Positions 25,427-34,461 of a stretch of 64,000 nt of DNA are shown here, one piece after another (positions within the stretch are counted from its first letter, which is position 1; each line of letters opens with the position of its first letter). This stretch comes from Bacteroidales bacterium (GTDB taxonomy: Bacteria; Bacteroidota; Bacteroidia; Bacteroidales; Prolixibacteraceae): positions 1 through 64,000 of the forward strand of contig JAAYDJ010000035.1 in NCBI GenBank assembly GCA_012729335.1, in the 5' to 3' direction. A model generated the notes under the pieces. It saw only the letters and a program-made list of their open reading frames with translations. It ran no database searches and had not been told where the DNA came from. The position numbers were made by a program, and so were the translations under genes.

Positions 25427-28400
25427 ATGATACGGGGAGTGATCCTGCTGCTTTTGCTCCTTGTTTATTTGCCCGGGAATGCCCGGCAATTTCTCTTTAC
25501 AGGATACAACATCACCGACGGACTTTCCCAGTCGGTGGTCACTGCCATTTTCCAGGATTCCCGTGGGTTCATCTGGCTGGGAACCCAAAACGGACTCAAC
25601 TGCTTCGATGGGAACCAGTTTACGGTCTATACCTACCGTCCCGATGACTCCACCTCCATCTCCAACAACTGGATCTTCGGAATCACCGAAGACCGCTCAG
25701 GCCATCTCTGGGTCGGAACAAAAGGGGGCCTGAACCGGTTCTCCCCGGAAGAGCAGAGATTCACCCGCATCAGGTATGACACGCCCTATCCCGTTGACCT
25801 TTCCGGTTATGTGTATGATGTGGCTTGCAGCTCCACCGGAAACATCCTGATCAACACCCCACCTCTGCTCACGGTCTGCAATCCGCAGGAGATGACTTTC
25901 ACGCACCTCCTGTCGCCCCTGCCCTATGACGGCAGCGTCAAAGATTACAAAATACCGCTCCTCGAAACCCACGACGGGAGGATATGGACGGGATCGACAC
26001 GGGGATTGGCCTGCTACACCCCTTCATCCGATTCATTCCGGATTTTCCCCTTTATCTCCGGAACTTCCCTTTCCCCCATTGCCCTTCCCGAACCCTCGGT
26101 CACTGCCCTTTGGCAGGATCCCCAAGGGATTTTATGGGTGGGCACCTCCGGCGGACTCTTCCGCATGAACGAAGAAACCAACGGCTTTACTGAGTTCCAC
26201 TCCCCTAAAATGGGAACCTTGCCCCCGGAAAGCCGGTTTATCCGCGCAGTGACCGGCGACGCCGGCGGTGCCCTGTGGGTCGCCACGGAAGGGGGCGGAC
26301 TATGGCGGCTTCCCCCCGGAAACAACGGGCCACAGAAACCGGAAAACTTCACCCGTGTCCGAAACGGACTCTTTCACGATATCCTCCTGGCTTTGGCCAT
26401 CGACCAATCGGATAACCTCTGGATCGGAACCCTGGCCGGGGTCAACAAAACCGACCTGAAAAACCCAAAATTCAGGATCTACCGGAAAAGCAGCGATCCC
26501 TCCTCCATCGATCTCTCCGGAAATGTCATTGCCTCGCTTTTCAAGGACGGGGAGGGCAGGTTATGGGTAGGCACCTGGGGACAGGGGCTCAATATTTTCG
26601 ACCCGGCAACAGGCCAGGTCGAACACTTCGGGTCACGGCACGATGGGAGGCACTTCCTTCCCAATGATTTTATTCATGTCCTGTTTGAAGATGCCCATAA
26701 AACCCTTTGGATCGGGACCCGCGACGGGCTTCTGGTTTTCGACCGGAACCGCCGCCAGTGCGTCAGGCCTGAAGAGCTGAACCTTCCCGACGGGCTTCCC
26801 TCCCTGAGCGGTCACCGCATTTTCAGCATGATGCAAAGCCCGAACGGGGACTACTGGCTGGCCACACAGAATGGTCTCTACAGAAAAAAAACAGGAGAAA
26901 AGATACCTGACCGGTTTCACGCAGAAGGCGGCCCCTCCTTCCGGATCAGCGGCAACCTGGTATACAGCGTTATCGAAGACCACCAGGGGCTGATCTGGAT
27001 AGGAACCACCCAGGGCCTCGACCTCTTCGACCCCACCAGCCATGAAATGAGTCACTTCAGAAAATCTGCCGCCCCGGGGAAAGGCCCGGCCGACGATTTT
27101 ATCACCTCTTTGTGTGAAGACCACTCCGGCGACATCTGGATAGGAACCAGTGCCTACCTGAACAGATTCTCACGGAGAGAGAATACCTTCACCTTTTATG
27201 GCATGGAACAGGGCATTCCCGGAAACCTCATATACAGTATGGTAATGGATCACCGCCAGAGGATGTGGATAGCCACAGGAAACGGGCTGTGCCGGTATGA
27301 TCAGGCAACCGGCAGTTTCAGGACCTACACCGTCAACGAAGGTTTGCAAAGTGCCGAGTTCAACCTGGGCGCTGCCTTTCTGGCCGGTGACGGAGAACTC
27401 CTGCTCGGGGGCATGAACGGCTTTAATGCTTTTTATCCCGACTCCCTCGCCGACAATCCCCACATCCCTTCTTTGGCCTTTACGGGAATCTGGAAAAACA
27501 GCGATGGCCTCCGCACCGACCTGCGCACCTCCGGATACCATCGGATCACCCTCCGCCACAATGACTACTCTTTCACCGTGGAATTCGCCGCACTGGAATT
27601 CACCCAACCCGCCAGAAACCTATACAAATACCGGCTTTCAGGAGCCGGCAATAATTGGATCGACATCGGCCACCGGAACTTCGTGGCTTTCTCCAACCTC
27701 TCCCCGGGCGATTACACCCTCGAGGTGAAGGGATCCAACAACGACGGAATCTGGAACGAAACCCCCCTCTCCCTCCACATCACCGTCAGGCCCCCCTGGT
27801 GGCGAAGCCCGGTGGCCCTGATCGCCTGGCTGCTGCTGACCCTGTTGCTGACCACCGCCATCGTCCGCAACCGGGAACTGCGCCATGCCGCTACCCGGAA
27901 ACTTCTCGAAGAAAAAGTGAGACAACGCACCCTTCTGATCGGGGAACAAAAAGCCGAGATCGAACACAAAAACGAAGAACTTAAAGCCCTGAACGCCTCC
28001 AAAGACAAGTTCTTCTCCATCATCGCACACGACCTGCGCAATCCCTTCCATTCGATCATCGGGCTGACCAACCTGTTACTCCTGGAGCGGGGGAAGATTC
28101 CGGAGGAAAAAATGGTGAAATCACTCGAAACCGTCAGGGACTCTTCCCGGCAGGCTCATGAACTGCTTGAAAATCTGCTCCTCTGGGCACGATCCCAAAC
28201 GGGAACCCTCTCCTTTACCCCTGAAAGGGTTGACCTGTCGCGGCTGGTCAGGGAAACCATCACGCTGGCCAGCGCCCAGGCCGCTCCGAAAAACATCTCC
28301 CTCCATACACAATGCCCTGAATCCCTGGTTGCATATGCCGACCCCCACATGGTGGAAACCATTCTCCTGAACCTCCTCACCAACGCAGTGAAATTCACCC

Positions 28401-28681
28401 ACCCCTGCGGGGAGGTGTGGCTCTCCCTGGCCATGGAGGGAAACCAGGCCCTGCTGACGGTCAGGGACAACGGACCGGGCATTCCTCCCGAAAAGATGTC
28501 TACCCTGTTTGACATCGGCACCCCCCACCGCATGACGGATTCCGGCAGGGAACCCGGTTCGGGCCTGGGACTGCTCCTCTGCCGCGAATTCGCACAACGG
28601 CACGGAGGTACCATCCATGCCGAAAGTGAACCGGGAAAAGGATCCACCTTTGTGGTTTCTCTACCCACAGACCCCCGTTGA
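25427..28681 (+). CDS. Two-component regulator propeller sensor histidine kinase
   Basis: A 1084-residue sensor kinase. A signal peptide is followed by two seven-bladed periplasmic propellers built from repeats such as [12 protein letters not shown] and [12 protein letters not shown] (to about residue 690). A Y_Y_Y domain follows near 700-785, with one transmembrane helix near 790-812. HisKA has the phospho-accepting histidine in [13 protein letters not shown] near 867. HATPase_c has N box NLLTNAVKF near 980, DNGPGIP near 1017 and GSGLGLLLC near 1045. It stops after the ATPase domain. The receiver and AraC modules of hybrid HTCS regulators, common in polysaccharide loci, are missing, so it must signal to a regulator elsewhere. 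The first ATG is 25427. Confidence 0.93.
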   Translation: MIRGVILLLLLLVYLPGNARQFLFTGYNITDGLSQSVVTAIFQDSRGFIWLGTQNGLNCFDGNQFTVYTYRPDDSTSISNNWIFGITEDRSGHLWVGTKGGLNRFSPEEQRFTRIRYDTPYPVDLSGYVYDVACSSTGNILINTPPLLTVCNPQEMTFTHLLSPLPYDGSVKDYKIPLLETHDGRIWTGSTRGLACYTPSSDSFRIFPFISGTSLSPIALPEPSVTALWQDPQGILWVGTSGGLFRMNEETNGFTEFHSPKMGTLPPESRFIRAVTGDAGGALWVATEGGGLWRLPPGNNGPQKPENFTRVRNGLFHDILLALAIDQSDNLWIGTLAGVNKTDLKNPKFRIYRKSSDPSSIDLSGNVIASLFKDGEGRLWVGTWGQGLNIFDPATGQVEHFGSRHDGRHFLPNDFIHVLFEDAHKTLWIGTRDGLLVFDRNRRQCVRPEELNLPDGLPSLSGHRIFSMMQSPNGDYWLATQNGLYRKKTGEKIPDRFHAEGGPSFRISGNLVYSVIEDHQGLIWIGTTQGLDLFDPTSHEMSHFRKSAAPGKGPADDFITSLCEDHSGDIWIGTSAYLNRFSRRENTFTFYGMEQGIPGNLIYSMVMDHRQRMWIATGNGLCRYDQATGSFRTYTVNEGLQSAEFNLGAAFLAGDGELLLGGMNGFNAFYPDSLADNPHIPSLAFTGIWKNSDGLRTDLRTSGYHRITLRHNDYSFTVEFAALEFTQPARNLYKYRLSGAGNNWIDIGHRNFVAFSNLSPGDYTLEVKGSNNDGIWNETPLSLHITVRPPWWRSPVALIAWLLLTLLLTTAIVRNRELRHAATRKLLEEKVRQRTLLIGEQKAEIEHKNEELKALNASKDKFFSIIAHDLRNPFHSIIGLTNLLLLERGKIPEEKMVKSLETVRDSSRQAHELLENLLLWARSQTGTLSFTPERVDLSRLVRETITLASAQAAPKNISLHTQCPESLVAYADPHMVETILLNLLTNAVKFTHPCGEVWLSLAMEGNQALLTVRDNGPGIPPEKMSTLFDIGTPHRMTDSGREPGSGLGLLLCREFAQRHGGTIHAESEPGKGSTFVVSLPTDPR

Positions 28682-28769
28682 TAATATCAGATTTCCCCTG
28701 TTACGGACCTGATTTCCTTTCCTCCCACCCCAGGATAAAAAAAGCAGGCCCCTGAAGCAGCCAACCCCC

Positions 28770-28809
28770 AAAAAAAAGAGGCTGTGGATACAACCTCTTC
28801 ATTTTTTTC
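28770..28809. terminator. Probable bidirectional terminator
   Basis: GAGGCTGT and ACAACCTC form a stem with one mismatch around a short loop. It is flanked by eight A residues on one side and a T-run on the other, between convergent genes. Confidence 0.6.
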
Positions 28810-28844
28810 AAACCACTTCTGCCCCCCGACAGGCAGCCCACACC

Positions 28845-29318
28845 TTATCCCCCGATTTTACAGGGAACCCTGAAGAATTCAAACAGCGTGGGAGCATTGG
28901 TCTCATTGACCCGCACATGCAGGTTTCCTTCCTTGTACACCAGGTATATGGTTTCCATCTCGTTCTTATCGAGGAAACAACATCCCAGACGGCAGTCGTC
29001 AGAGTGGAGCTTGTAAAGGCGGAGGCCATTCCTTTGGGCCACCAGTTCCAGCAAGGCCGTACATTTCACTTTCCCGTCGCAACAGATCAGGGGCTGTCTC
29101 TCAAAAATCTTCCCCTCTACCATATAGGCATCCACCTTCTTCAGCGGCACCTTAAGGGTCAGGCCTTCATCGGTGGTCATGCGGATGTTCCTCATCCCCA
29201 CTTTGACCTCCTCACTAAAGTAATTCTTCCCCTCAATGACCACATAGTTCAGTTCGTCACCGGCCCAGGCTGCCAGGGCCAGCATCAACACGGCAAAAAG
29301 AGCTACTAACTTTTTCAT
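28845..29318 (-). CDS. Secreted cysteine-containing protein of unknown function
   Basis: A 157-residue predicted secreted protein. The start MKKLVALFAVL gives a clean signal peptide cut near AWAG (about residue 19); an upstream in-frame ATG at 29342 would only add a polar extension. The mature part has seven cysteines clustered in LICCDGKVKC, DDCRLGCCF and the C-terminal VPCKIGG, suggesting disulfides or a metal site. No known family is recognised. It lies between the sensor kinase (convergent) and the LytTR regulator (same strand, 155 bases upstream). Confidence 0.75.
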   Translation of the reverse strand: MKKLVALFAVLMLALAAWAGDELNYVVIEGKNYFSEEVKVGMRNIRMTTDEGLTLKVPLKKVDAYMVEGKIFERQPLICCDGKVKCTALLELVAQRNGLRLYKLHSDDCRLGCCFLDKNEMETIYLVYKEGNLHVRVNETNAPTLFEFFRVPCKIGG

Positions 29319-29473
29319 GGCTTCTTCATTTTTGTTGAACATTGTTTTGCTTTGATGAACTAAAGTTACCTCACCCGGTGGGGCACAGGCAAATCTGTTC
29401 TACAAACCGGAACCATGAATCGACAAACGGGTTACCTGAAAAAATGGGGAAGTGACCTGTTAAAAGGGGGAGG

Positions 29474-30220
29474 TCACCGGTGCTGAGCCATCTTGTTGTT
29501 TTCAATGAGGTCGAAGAAGTGTTTTTGGTAGGTTTCGCTGACAGGAATCCGCTCATTTCCGATCTTAATGTGCCTGCGTTCCACGAAATCAATCTTATCG
29601 AGGGCGACGTACCACGATTTGTGAACCCTGCAAAAGCGGGGTTCGCGCAGCATCTCATCTATACCGCGGGCATTCATCAGGGTCATGATCCTCTTTTTGG
29701 GGGTTACGATTTTCCAGTAATCGCCCATGCCTTCGACATAAAGGACTTCCGGGGCCAGCACTTTTTCGATGCGGGTTTCAGTTTTCACGAAGAAATAGTC
29801 GGGTTCGCCTTCTGCCGGGGGAGGGATCGAGGGGGGAACGGCTTCGGACCCGGAAGCTTCCCGGCCCATTCTCTCCCTGACCTTGTTCACTCCCCGCAGA
29901 AACCGCTCCAGGGAAATGGGCTTCAGCAAATAGTCGTCCACATCGAGGTCATATCCCTGCATGGCATATCGGTCATAAGCGGAGGTGAGAATAACATGGG
30001 GCCTCTCTTTCAGGACATTCAACAGCTGGATGCCGGTCAGCCCCTCCATTTCAATGTCGAGAAAGAGCAGATCGACAGGGTGTGTGCGCAGATACTCCAG
30101 AGTCTCCATGGCATTGTCGAAGGTTCTCAGCAATTCAAGAAAAGGAACTCTCGCACAATAAGCCGAAAGAATGTCGAGAGCAAGAGGCTCGTCGTCTATG
30201 GCGATACACCTGATTTTCAT
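29474..30220 (-). CDS. LytTR-type response regulator
   Basis: A 248-residue transcription factor. An N-terminal receiver domain has the acidic pair DDE at 9-11 and the phospho-acceptor Asp55 in LLFLDIEM, with the conserved lysine in LLKPIS near 108. A LytTR DNA-binding domain covers about 145-245 (FCRVHKSWYVALDKIDFV). These regulators bind short direct repeats in promoters. The cognate kinase is most likely the LytS-like protein encoded upstream on the same strand, although a gap of about 460 bases separates them. The target genes are not evident. Confidence 0.93.
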   Translation of the reverse strand: MKIRCIAIDDEPLALDILSAYCARVPFLELLRTFDNAMETLEYLRTHPVDLLFLDIEMEGLTGIQLLNVLKERPHVILTSAYDRYAMQGYDLDVDDYLLKPISLERFLRGVNKVRERMGREASGSEAVPPSIPPPAEGEPDYFFVKTETRIEKVLAPEVLYVEGMGDYWKIVTPKKRIMTLMNARGIDEMLREPRFCRVHKSWYVALDKIDFVERRHIKIGNERIPVSETYQKHFFDLIENNKMAQHR

Positions 30221-30600
30221 TAGTATAGTTGTTTGTTCAGGACTTGCTCTTCAGTTGTATATGGTAATGAAGCCAGATTAAATGCTTCACGCCCGTGGAA
30301 TTGGCTCTGCGGTGCTCCGCCGAACTTCGTTTCGCATGGAGCAATTATACATGTCCTTATGTGGTCGAAGCACCATGCGACTTTCATGGTGTAGTTGTAT
30401 ATTAATGACCTGTGGTTCTGCTGTATATAAAAGGCAGGCCTGATCTGCTCTTTTCGCAAATGGAACGCATTTGGAGCACATACTCATGCCCTTTTAACTT
30501 CGAAACACCATGCCTTTTCATTTTTCTGTGTTTTTGCGGACTGGTATCTCCCTCGTAATACGTATCCGGGCCTTCCCGGGTTTCCAGGGAGTAAAGGGCC
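30221..30600. other. Intergenic region with a degenerate duplication
   Basis: This gap lies between the LytS-like kinase and its regulator. It contains an imperfect repeat: a stretch near 30325-30395 (tcgcatggagca, cgaagcaccatgc) recurs in altered form near 30455-30520 (catttggagcaca, cgaaacaccatgcc). Each copy is preceded by an agttgtatat-like or tgctgtatat-like motif. No convincing coding frame or terminator is seen. Confidence 0.45.
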
Positions 30601-30720
30601 CTCAGTCTCTTTGTCCCTCAGTCTCTTTGTCCCTCAGTCTCTGAGTCCCTTAGTCTCTTTGTCCCTCAGTCTCTTTGTCCCTTAGTCTCTTTGTCCCTCA
30701 GTCTCTTTGTCCCTCAGTCT
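30601..30720. repeat. 16-bp tandem repeat overlapping the kinase 3' end
   Basis: About 7.5 copies of ctcagtctctttgtcc with few changes. The last 39 bases, 30682-30720, are inside the LytS-like kinase gene and encode its final residues (LRDKETEGQRD) and stop codon. Confidence 0.9.
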
Positions 30721-31734
30721 CAGGGTCAGAACCACCCCGGCTTCTTCCCCCGTATCCATGACCTCCAGGGTATGCCGGCGTGGATATACCAATTCCAGCC
30801 TGCGCCTGACCCCATCGAGCCCCGTTTCGAAATCTCCCTTCCGGGTGGATGCCCCCCCCTTTTGATAACATTTCACTTCGAAGCGCACCCCCCGGCCGTC
30901 CCCGGTCAGCCTGATGACAATCCCGGGAATCCGCTCCCTGTCCCCCATCAGAAAAGCCTGCTCTACAAAGGGAATCAGCAGCATCGGGGCTATCCTTGCC
31001 TCCCCGGCGCCTCCCCCGATTTCCATCCTGACAAATCCGGGCTCCCTGAACCGCAGACGCTGCAAATCCACGTAATTGCGCAGATATTCCGTCTCTCTTT
31101 CCAGGGGGATGCTCCCCGCATGGGCTTCCTCCAACACATAGCGCATGATAGATGAGAACTTCATTACCGCACCGGGTGCCTCCGTAGATTTCCGGTATAC
31201 CAGCGCATAAATGCTGTTGAGGGTATTAAAAAGAAAATGAGGATTGATTTGTGACCGGAGCAAGGCCAGCTCTCCGGCTTCCTGCCGGTGAACCCTTTCG
31301 GCCTTCTCCCTCTCCGCAGCGATGGCATGGATCAGATAACGGATCAATATGGCGTATACCGCGGTGATGACCACCATACGGAGATGATCCCAAACCCACA
31401 CCCACTCGAACGGCAAAACCGTTCCGCCTCCTTTCCATATAGTGCGTAAAAGCCAGTCGGCGGGAAGCCTCAAGCCCAGGATCACTCCCAATAAAACAAT
31501 CAGCAACAGAAACACCATCCCCTTATGCCTGGAAGCCAGAATCGGGCGAATGGAGAAATACACGGCATAAAAGGTGAACACGTTCAATACCAGGGAAATC
31601 AAAACCTCCTGCAAATATCCGGAGCCCGCCATGCCGGAGCCCTTGTGCTGTCCTACATACAGGGGGAAAAGATACTGGTTGAGAATGTAAAACCAGTATA
31701 AAACGTGAATAAGGATGATGTTCCTGCGTTTCAT
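30682..31734 (-). CDS. LytS-like sensor histidine kinase with altered ATP-binding motifs
   Basis: A 350-residue membrane kinase. Four hydrophobic segments lie within about residues 8-135, then a short coiled region, the His_kinase domain with His166 in QINPHFLFNTLNSIYAL, and an HATPase-like domain. The N box reads PFVEQAFLMG near 255-264; the usual PFVENA asparagine is Gln259. The G2 region TGLDGVRRRLELVYP also departs from GLGLxNxxxRL. Catalytic activity is therefore uncertain. It should pair with the LytTR regulator at 29474. The C-terminus is made by a 16-bp tandem repeat array. Confidence 0.85.
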   Translation of the reverse strand: MKRRNIILIHVLYWFYILNQYLFPLYVGQHKGSGMAGSGYLQEVLISLVLNVFTFYAVYFSIRPILASRHKGMVFLLLIVLLGVILGLRLPADWLLRTIWKGGGTVLPFEWVWVWDHLRMVVITAVYAILIRYLIHAIAAEREKAERVHRQEAGELALLRSQINPHFLFNTLNSIYALVYRKSTEAPGAVMKFSSIMRYVLEEAHAGSIPLERETEYLRNYVDLQRLRFREPGFVRMEIGGGAGEARIAPMLLIPFVEQAFLMGDRERIPGIVIRLTGDGRGVRFEVKCYQKGGASTRKGDFETGLDGVRRRLELVYPRRHTLEVMDTGEEAGVVLTLRLRDKETEGQRD

Positions 31735-31847
31735 GACATAGCCTTTCCATCGAACTGATTCCCATACAAATTAACCTCACGGAAAGGCTTGTCAGGGTGT
31801 CAAATCGGTGAAACGGCGGGAATAATCTGTGAACCGGAAGGGCTGTG

Positions 31848-33140
31848 TCAGGACAACACCTCGAACAGCAGATAGGCGACGATCAGCGTGAAAATGATGT
31901 TGAAAGTCTGGCCGATGAGAAACGCATAGAGGGGTTTTTTGCTCTCCATGGCCTTCAGGTCGGCAAAGCGGGTCTCCAGGCCGATGCTGATAAAGGCCAG
32001 GTTAAACCAGAAATTGGCGAAAGACTTCATGACTTTTCCCGAGGCTTTGGCGGTTTCCGGATTGAGAAGGAAGGAAAAGACCAGGGAGGCCAGGATGAAA
32101 CCCAATACGAATTTGGGGAAGCGTTCCCAGATGACCCGCATGGAAACCTTTTCGCGTCCGTTTTCGCCTTTGCTGCGGTAGGCCCAGTAGACGGAAATAA
32201 AAAATGCGGCCACTCCCAGAAGGACATTCTGTGAGAATTTCACGATGGTGGCATACTTCAGACCGGTTTCTCCGGCGATGGTTCCGGCAGCCACCACGGC
32301 TCCGGTGGTATCGATGGTTCCTCCCATCCAGGCTCCGGTGACCATGTCGGAAAGACCCATCCACTTGGCCAGTGCGGGCATCAGCACCATCATGGGTATG
32401 GCCACGATCAGCACGATGGAGATGATAAAGGAGAGTTTCTTCTTGTCGCCGTTGATGGCCCCGGCGGTGGCAATGGCTGCCGACACCCCGCAGATCGACA
32501 CCCCGCTGGCCAGCATCGTCGAAAACTCATCGTCCACCTTCATCTTCCGGGCTATCCAGAATGTGAAATACCACACCGCGATCACCACAATGACCGCCTG
32601 GATCAAACCGAAAGAGCCTGCCGAAAGAATATCGCCGAAAAGGATGGTCGACCCCAGTAAAACCAAACCGGTTTTGACATAAAACTCGGATTGCGCCCCA
32701 GCCCTCAGCCAGTCGGGCAATTTCACGAGGTTGCCGATCAGCAGCCCAAGCCCCAGCGAAAACAAAACCGTCTCCAGTCCCAGATTCTTGAATCCCGTAA
32801 AGGAAGAGATGAACTGGGCCACAAAAGCCAGCAGACAAACCGAGATAAAACCAGTCAGAAAATTCTTCAGTTTCCTGCCACTCAAAACAATCCCCAGAAT
32901 GGAAGCCACCCCGAAAATGAGCAGGGTTGAAAACAACGAGACAAACAACGATCTTGAATTGAAGACATTCACAATTCCTGTATAGTCATTCCACCCGGCT
33001 TTGCCGCCAAAGGTGGGCGTGGTCAGGGTATACCCTGCCGCAATCACAAACACAATCATGCCGAATCCTACGACAACCGAAGCCCAGTCTTCCCCAATCT
33101 CCCAGGGTTTACCGGCAGTTTTTCCTTTCTCTGATGCCAT
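31848..33140 (-). CDS. YeiH/UPF0324 family putative sulfate exporter
   Basis: A 430-residue inner-membrane protein with about ten to eleven hydrophobic segments and conserved family stretches LASGVSICGVSAAIATAGAI near residue 210 and GAWMGGTIDTTGAVVAAG near 270. The family is annotated as putative sulfate exporters, with proposed roles in sulfonate or taurine catabolism, but direct evidence is thin. The ATG at 33140 is used; an upstream TTG would add three residues. It diverges from a porin gene, which could supply the outer-membrane route, though that link is inference. Confidence 0.88.
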   Translation of the reverse strand: MASEKGKTAGKPWEIGEDWASVVVGFGMIVFVIAAGYTLTTPTFGGKAGWNDYTGIVNVFNSRSLFVSLFSTLLIFGVASILGIVLSGRKLKNFLTGFISVCLLAFVAQFISSFTGFKNLGLETVLFSLGLGLLIGNLVKLPDWLRAGAQSEFYVKTGLVLLGSTILFGDILSAGSFGLIQAVIVVIAVWYFTFWIARKMKVDDEFSTMLASGVSICGVSAAIATAGAINGDKKKLSFIISIVLIVAIPMMVLMPALAKWMGLSDMVTGAWMGGTIDTTGAVVAAGTIAGETGLKYATIVKFSQNVLLGVAAFFISVYWAYRSKGENGREKVSMRVIWERFPKFVLGFILASLVFSFLLNPETAKASGKVMKSFANFWFNLAFISIGLETRFADLKAMESKKPLYAFLIGQTFNIIFTLIVAYLLFEVLS

Positions 33141-33342
33141 AATTTCCAAATCTTAGGTAAATGGTTTATTCCAGGTTTAGACCTCAAATCACTCACATTT
33201 GGGCAAAGATCAGAACTATTGCGAAAAATTCAATAAGTATAAAATGGTATTTTACCGGGTTTAAGCCCCCTGATGCTGGCCATTTTGGAAGGATTTTCTA
33301 TTTTCGGCCATGATAAACCGAATCTGCTAAATACGTTATGTT

Positions 33343-34332
33343 ATGAGAAAAATTTGCCTCCTTCTGCTTACGGGCCTTCTGTTGGCCTTTTACAGTGTCA
33401 ATGCCCAGCAGGAAGAATCCTTCAAGCCTTCCGGAAAGGTGGAAGTCCGCATCTTCTCCCATTTCACCTCCTCGTTTTCCGACGGCGACAACTTCAACAA
33501 GTTCGATGTCACCCGTGCCTATCTGGGTTATGCCTACGATTTTTCAAAGCGTTTCCGCGGGAAGATCACCTATGACGTGGGGAACCCCGGTGCCGGGAAA
33601 AACCAATACTCAGGATTCCTCAAATTTGCCTACCTTCAGTACCGCACCGGCAAATTCAGCCTCATGGGGGGGATGATTCCCCTTTACCAATATTCGCTTA
33701 CCGATGAGAAATGGGGGTACCGCTACATCCTGAATCCTTTCCACAATGAATACGGTTTTGGCACTCCTGCCGACATGGGGCTGGGCGCTGAATATAAGTT
33801 TGCCCCCTGGCTGAGCGCCGACCTGAACCTGGTCAACGGGGAAGGCTTCAAAACCGCAGAAGGGGACTCCACCTTCAAGGCGGGTGCGGGTCTCACCCTC
33901 TACCCTGTTAAAAACCTGCTGGTCAGAGGCTATTTCGACACCATGAAAAAGAACGGTGCCAACCAGCAAACCTCAGAAATCCTGGCCGTTTACGAAAACA
34001 AAAGTGTCAAGCTTTCGGCCTCCTACAACTTCCAGAGGGATCACGCCCTGAAAAAGGGGGAGGATTACAGCGGATATACCTTCAACGGAACCCTTTTCCT
34101 GAAGAATAACCTCTCGCTGATCGCCCGTTACGACCATCTTGAATCGGTTACCAAAGCCGGTGCCACCCACCCCTGGAACATCGCCAAAGATGGACAGTTC
34201 TTCCTGGCAGGAATCCAGCTGGTGCCCGTCAAGGGCGTCTCCTTCTCCCCCAACTACCAGCTCTGGAACCCCGCAAAAGAGGGACTTCCCTCTGTTTCCA
34301 GGCTCTCCCTCCACATGGACATCAAAATCTGA
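33343..34332 (+). CDS. Outer-membrane porin-like beta-barrel protein
   Basis: A 329-residue outer-membrane protein. A signal peptide MRKICLLLLTGLLLAF is cut near VNAQ. The rest alternates hydrophobic and polar residues with many aromatic strand ends (AYLGYAYDFSKRFRGKITYDV, LKFAYLQYRTGKFSLMGG) and ends in LHMDIKI, consistent with a barrel of about 14-16 strands. It resembles phosphate-selective-type porins in layout. The solute is unknown. It stands between the divergent YeiH-type exporter and an unrelated secreted protein 129 bases downstream. Confidence 0.8.
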   Translation: MRKICLLLLTGLLLAFYSVNAQQEESFKPSGKVEVRIFSHFTSSFSDGDNFNKFDVTRAYLGYAYDFSKRFRGKITYDVGNPGAGKNQYSGFLKFAYLQYRTGKFSLMGGMIPLYQYSLTDEKWGYRYILNPFHNEYGFGTPADMGLGAEYKFAPWLSADLNLVNGEGFKTAEGDSTFKAGAGLTLYPVKNLLVRGYFDTMKKNGANQQTSEILAVYENKSVKLSASYNFQRDHALKKGEDYSGYTFNGTLFLKNNLSLIARYDHLESVTKAGATHPWNIAKDGQFFLAGIQLVPVKGVSFSPNYQLWNPAKEGLPSVSRLSLHMDIKI

Positions 34333-34461
34333 GGGGAAAGAGACACCGGCAGTGACTGCGGGGTGATTCGCGCGCATTGGCTTCGCCGGCAGAAACCACG
34401 GCAAGAGTGGTATGAATTTTGCTCCTGTGGGTTTAGGGATGTATCACCAAAACCTTGAGCA

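Noticed and set aside
30601-30720. CRISPR array
   Set aside because: The units are contiguous 16-mers without unique spacers, and no cas gene is present.
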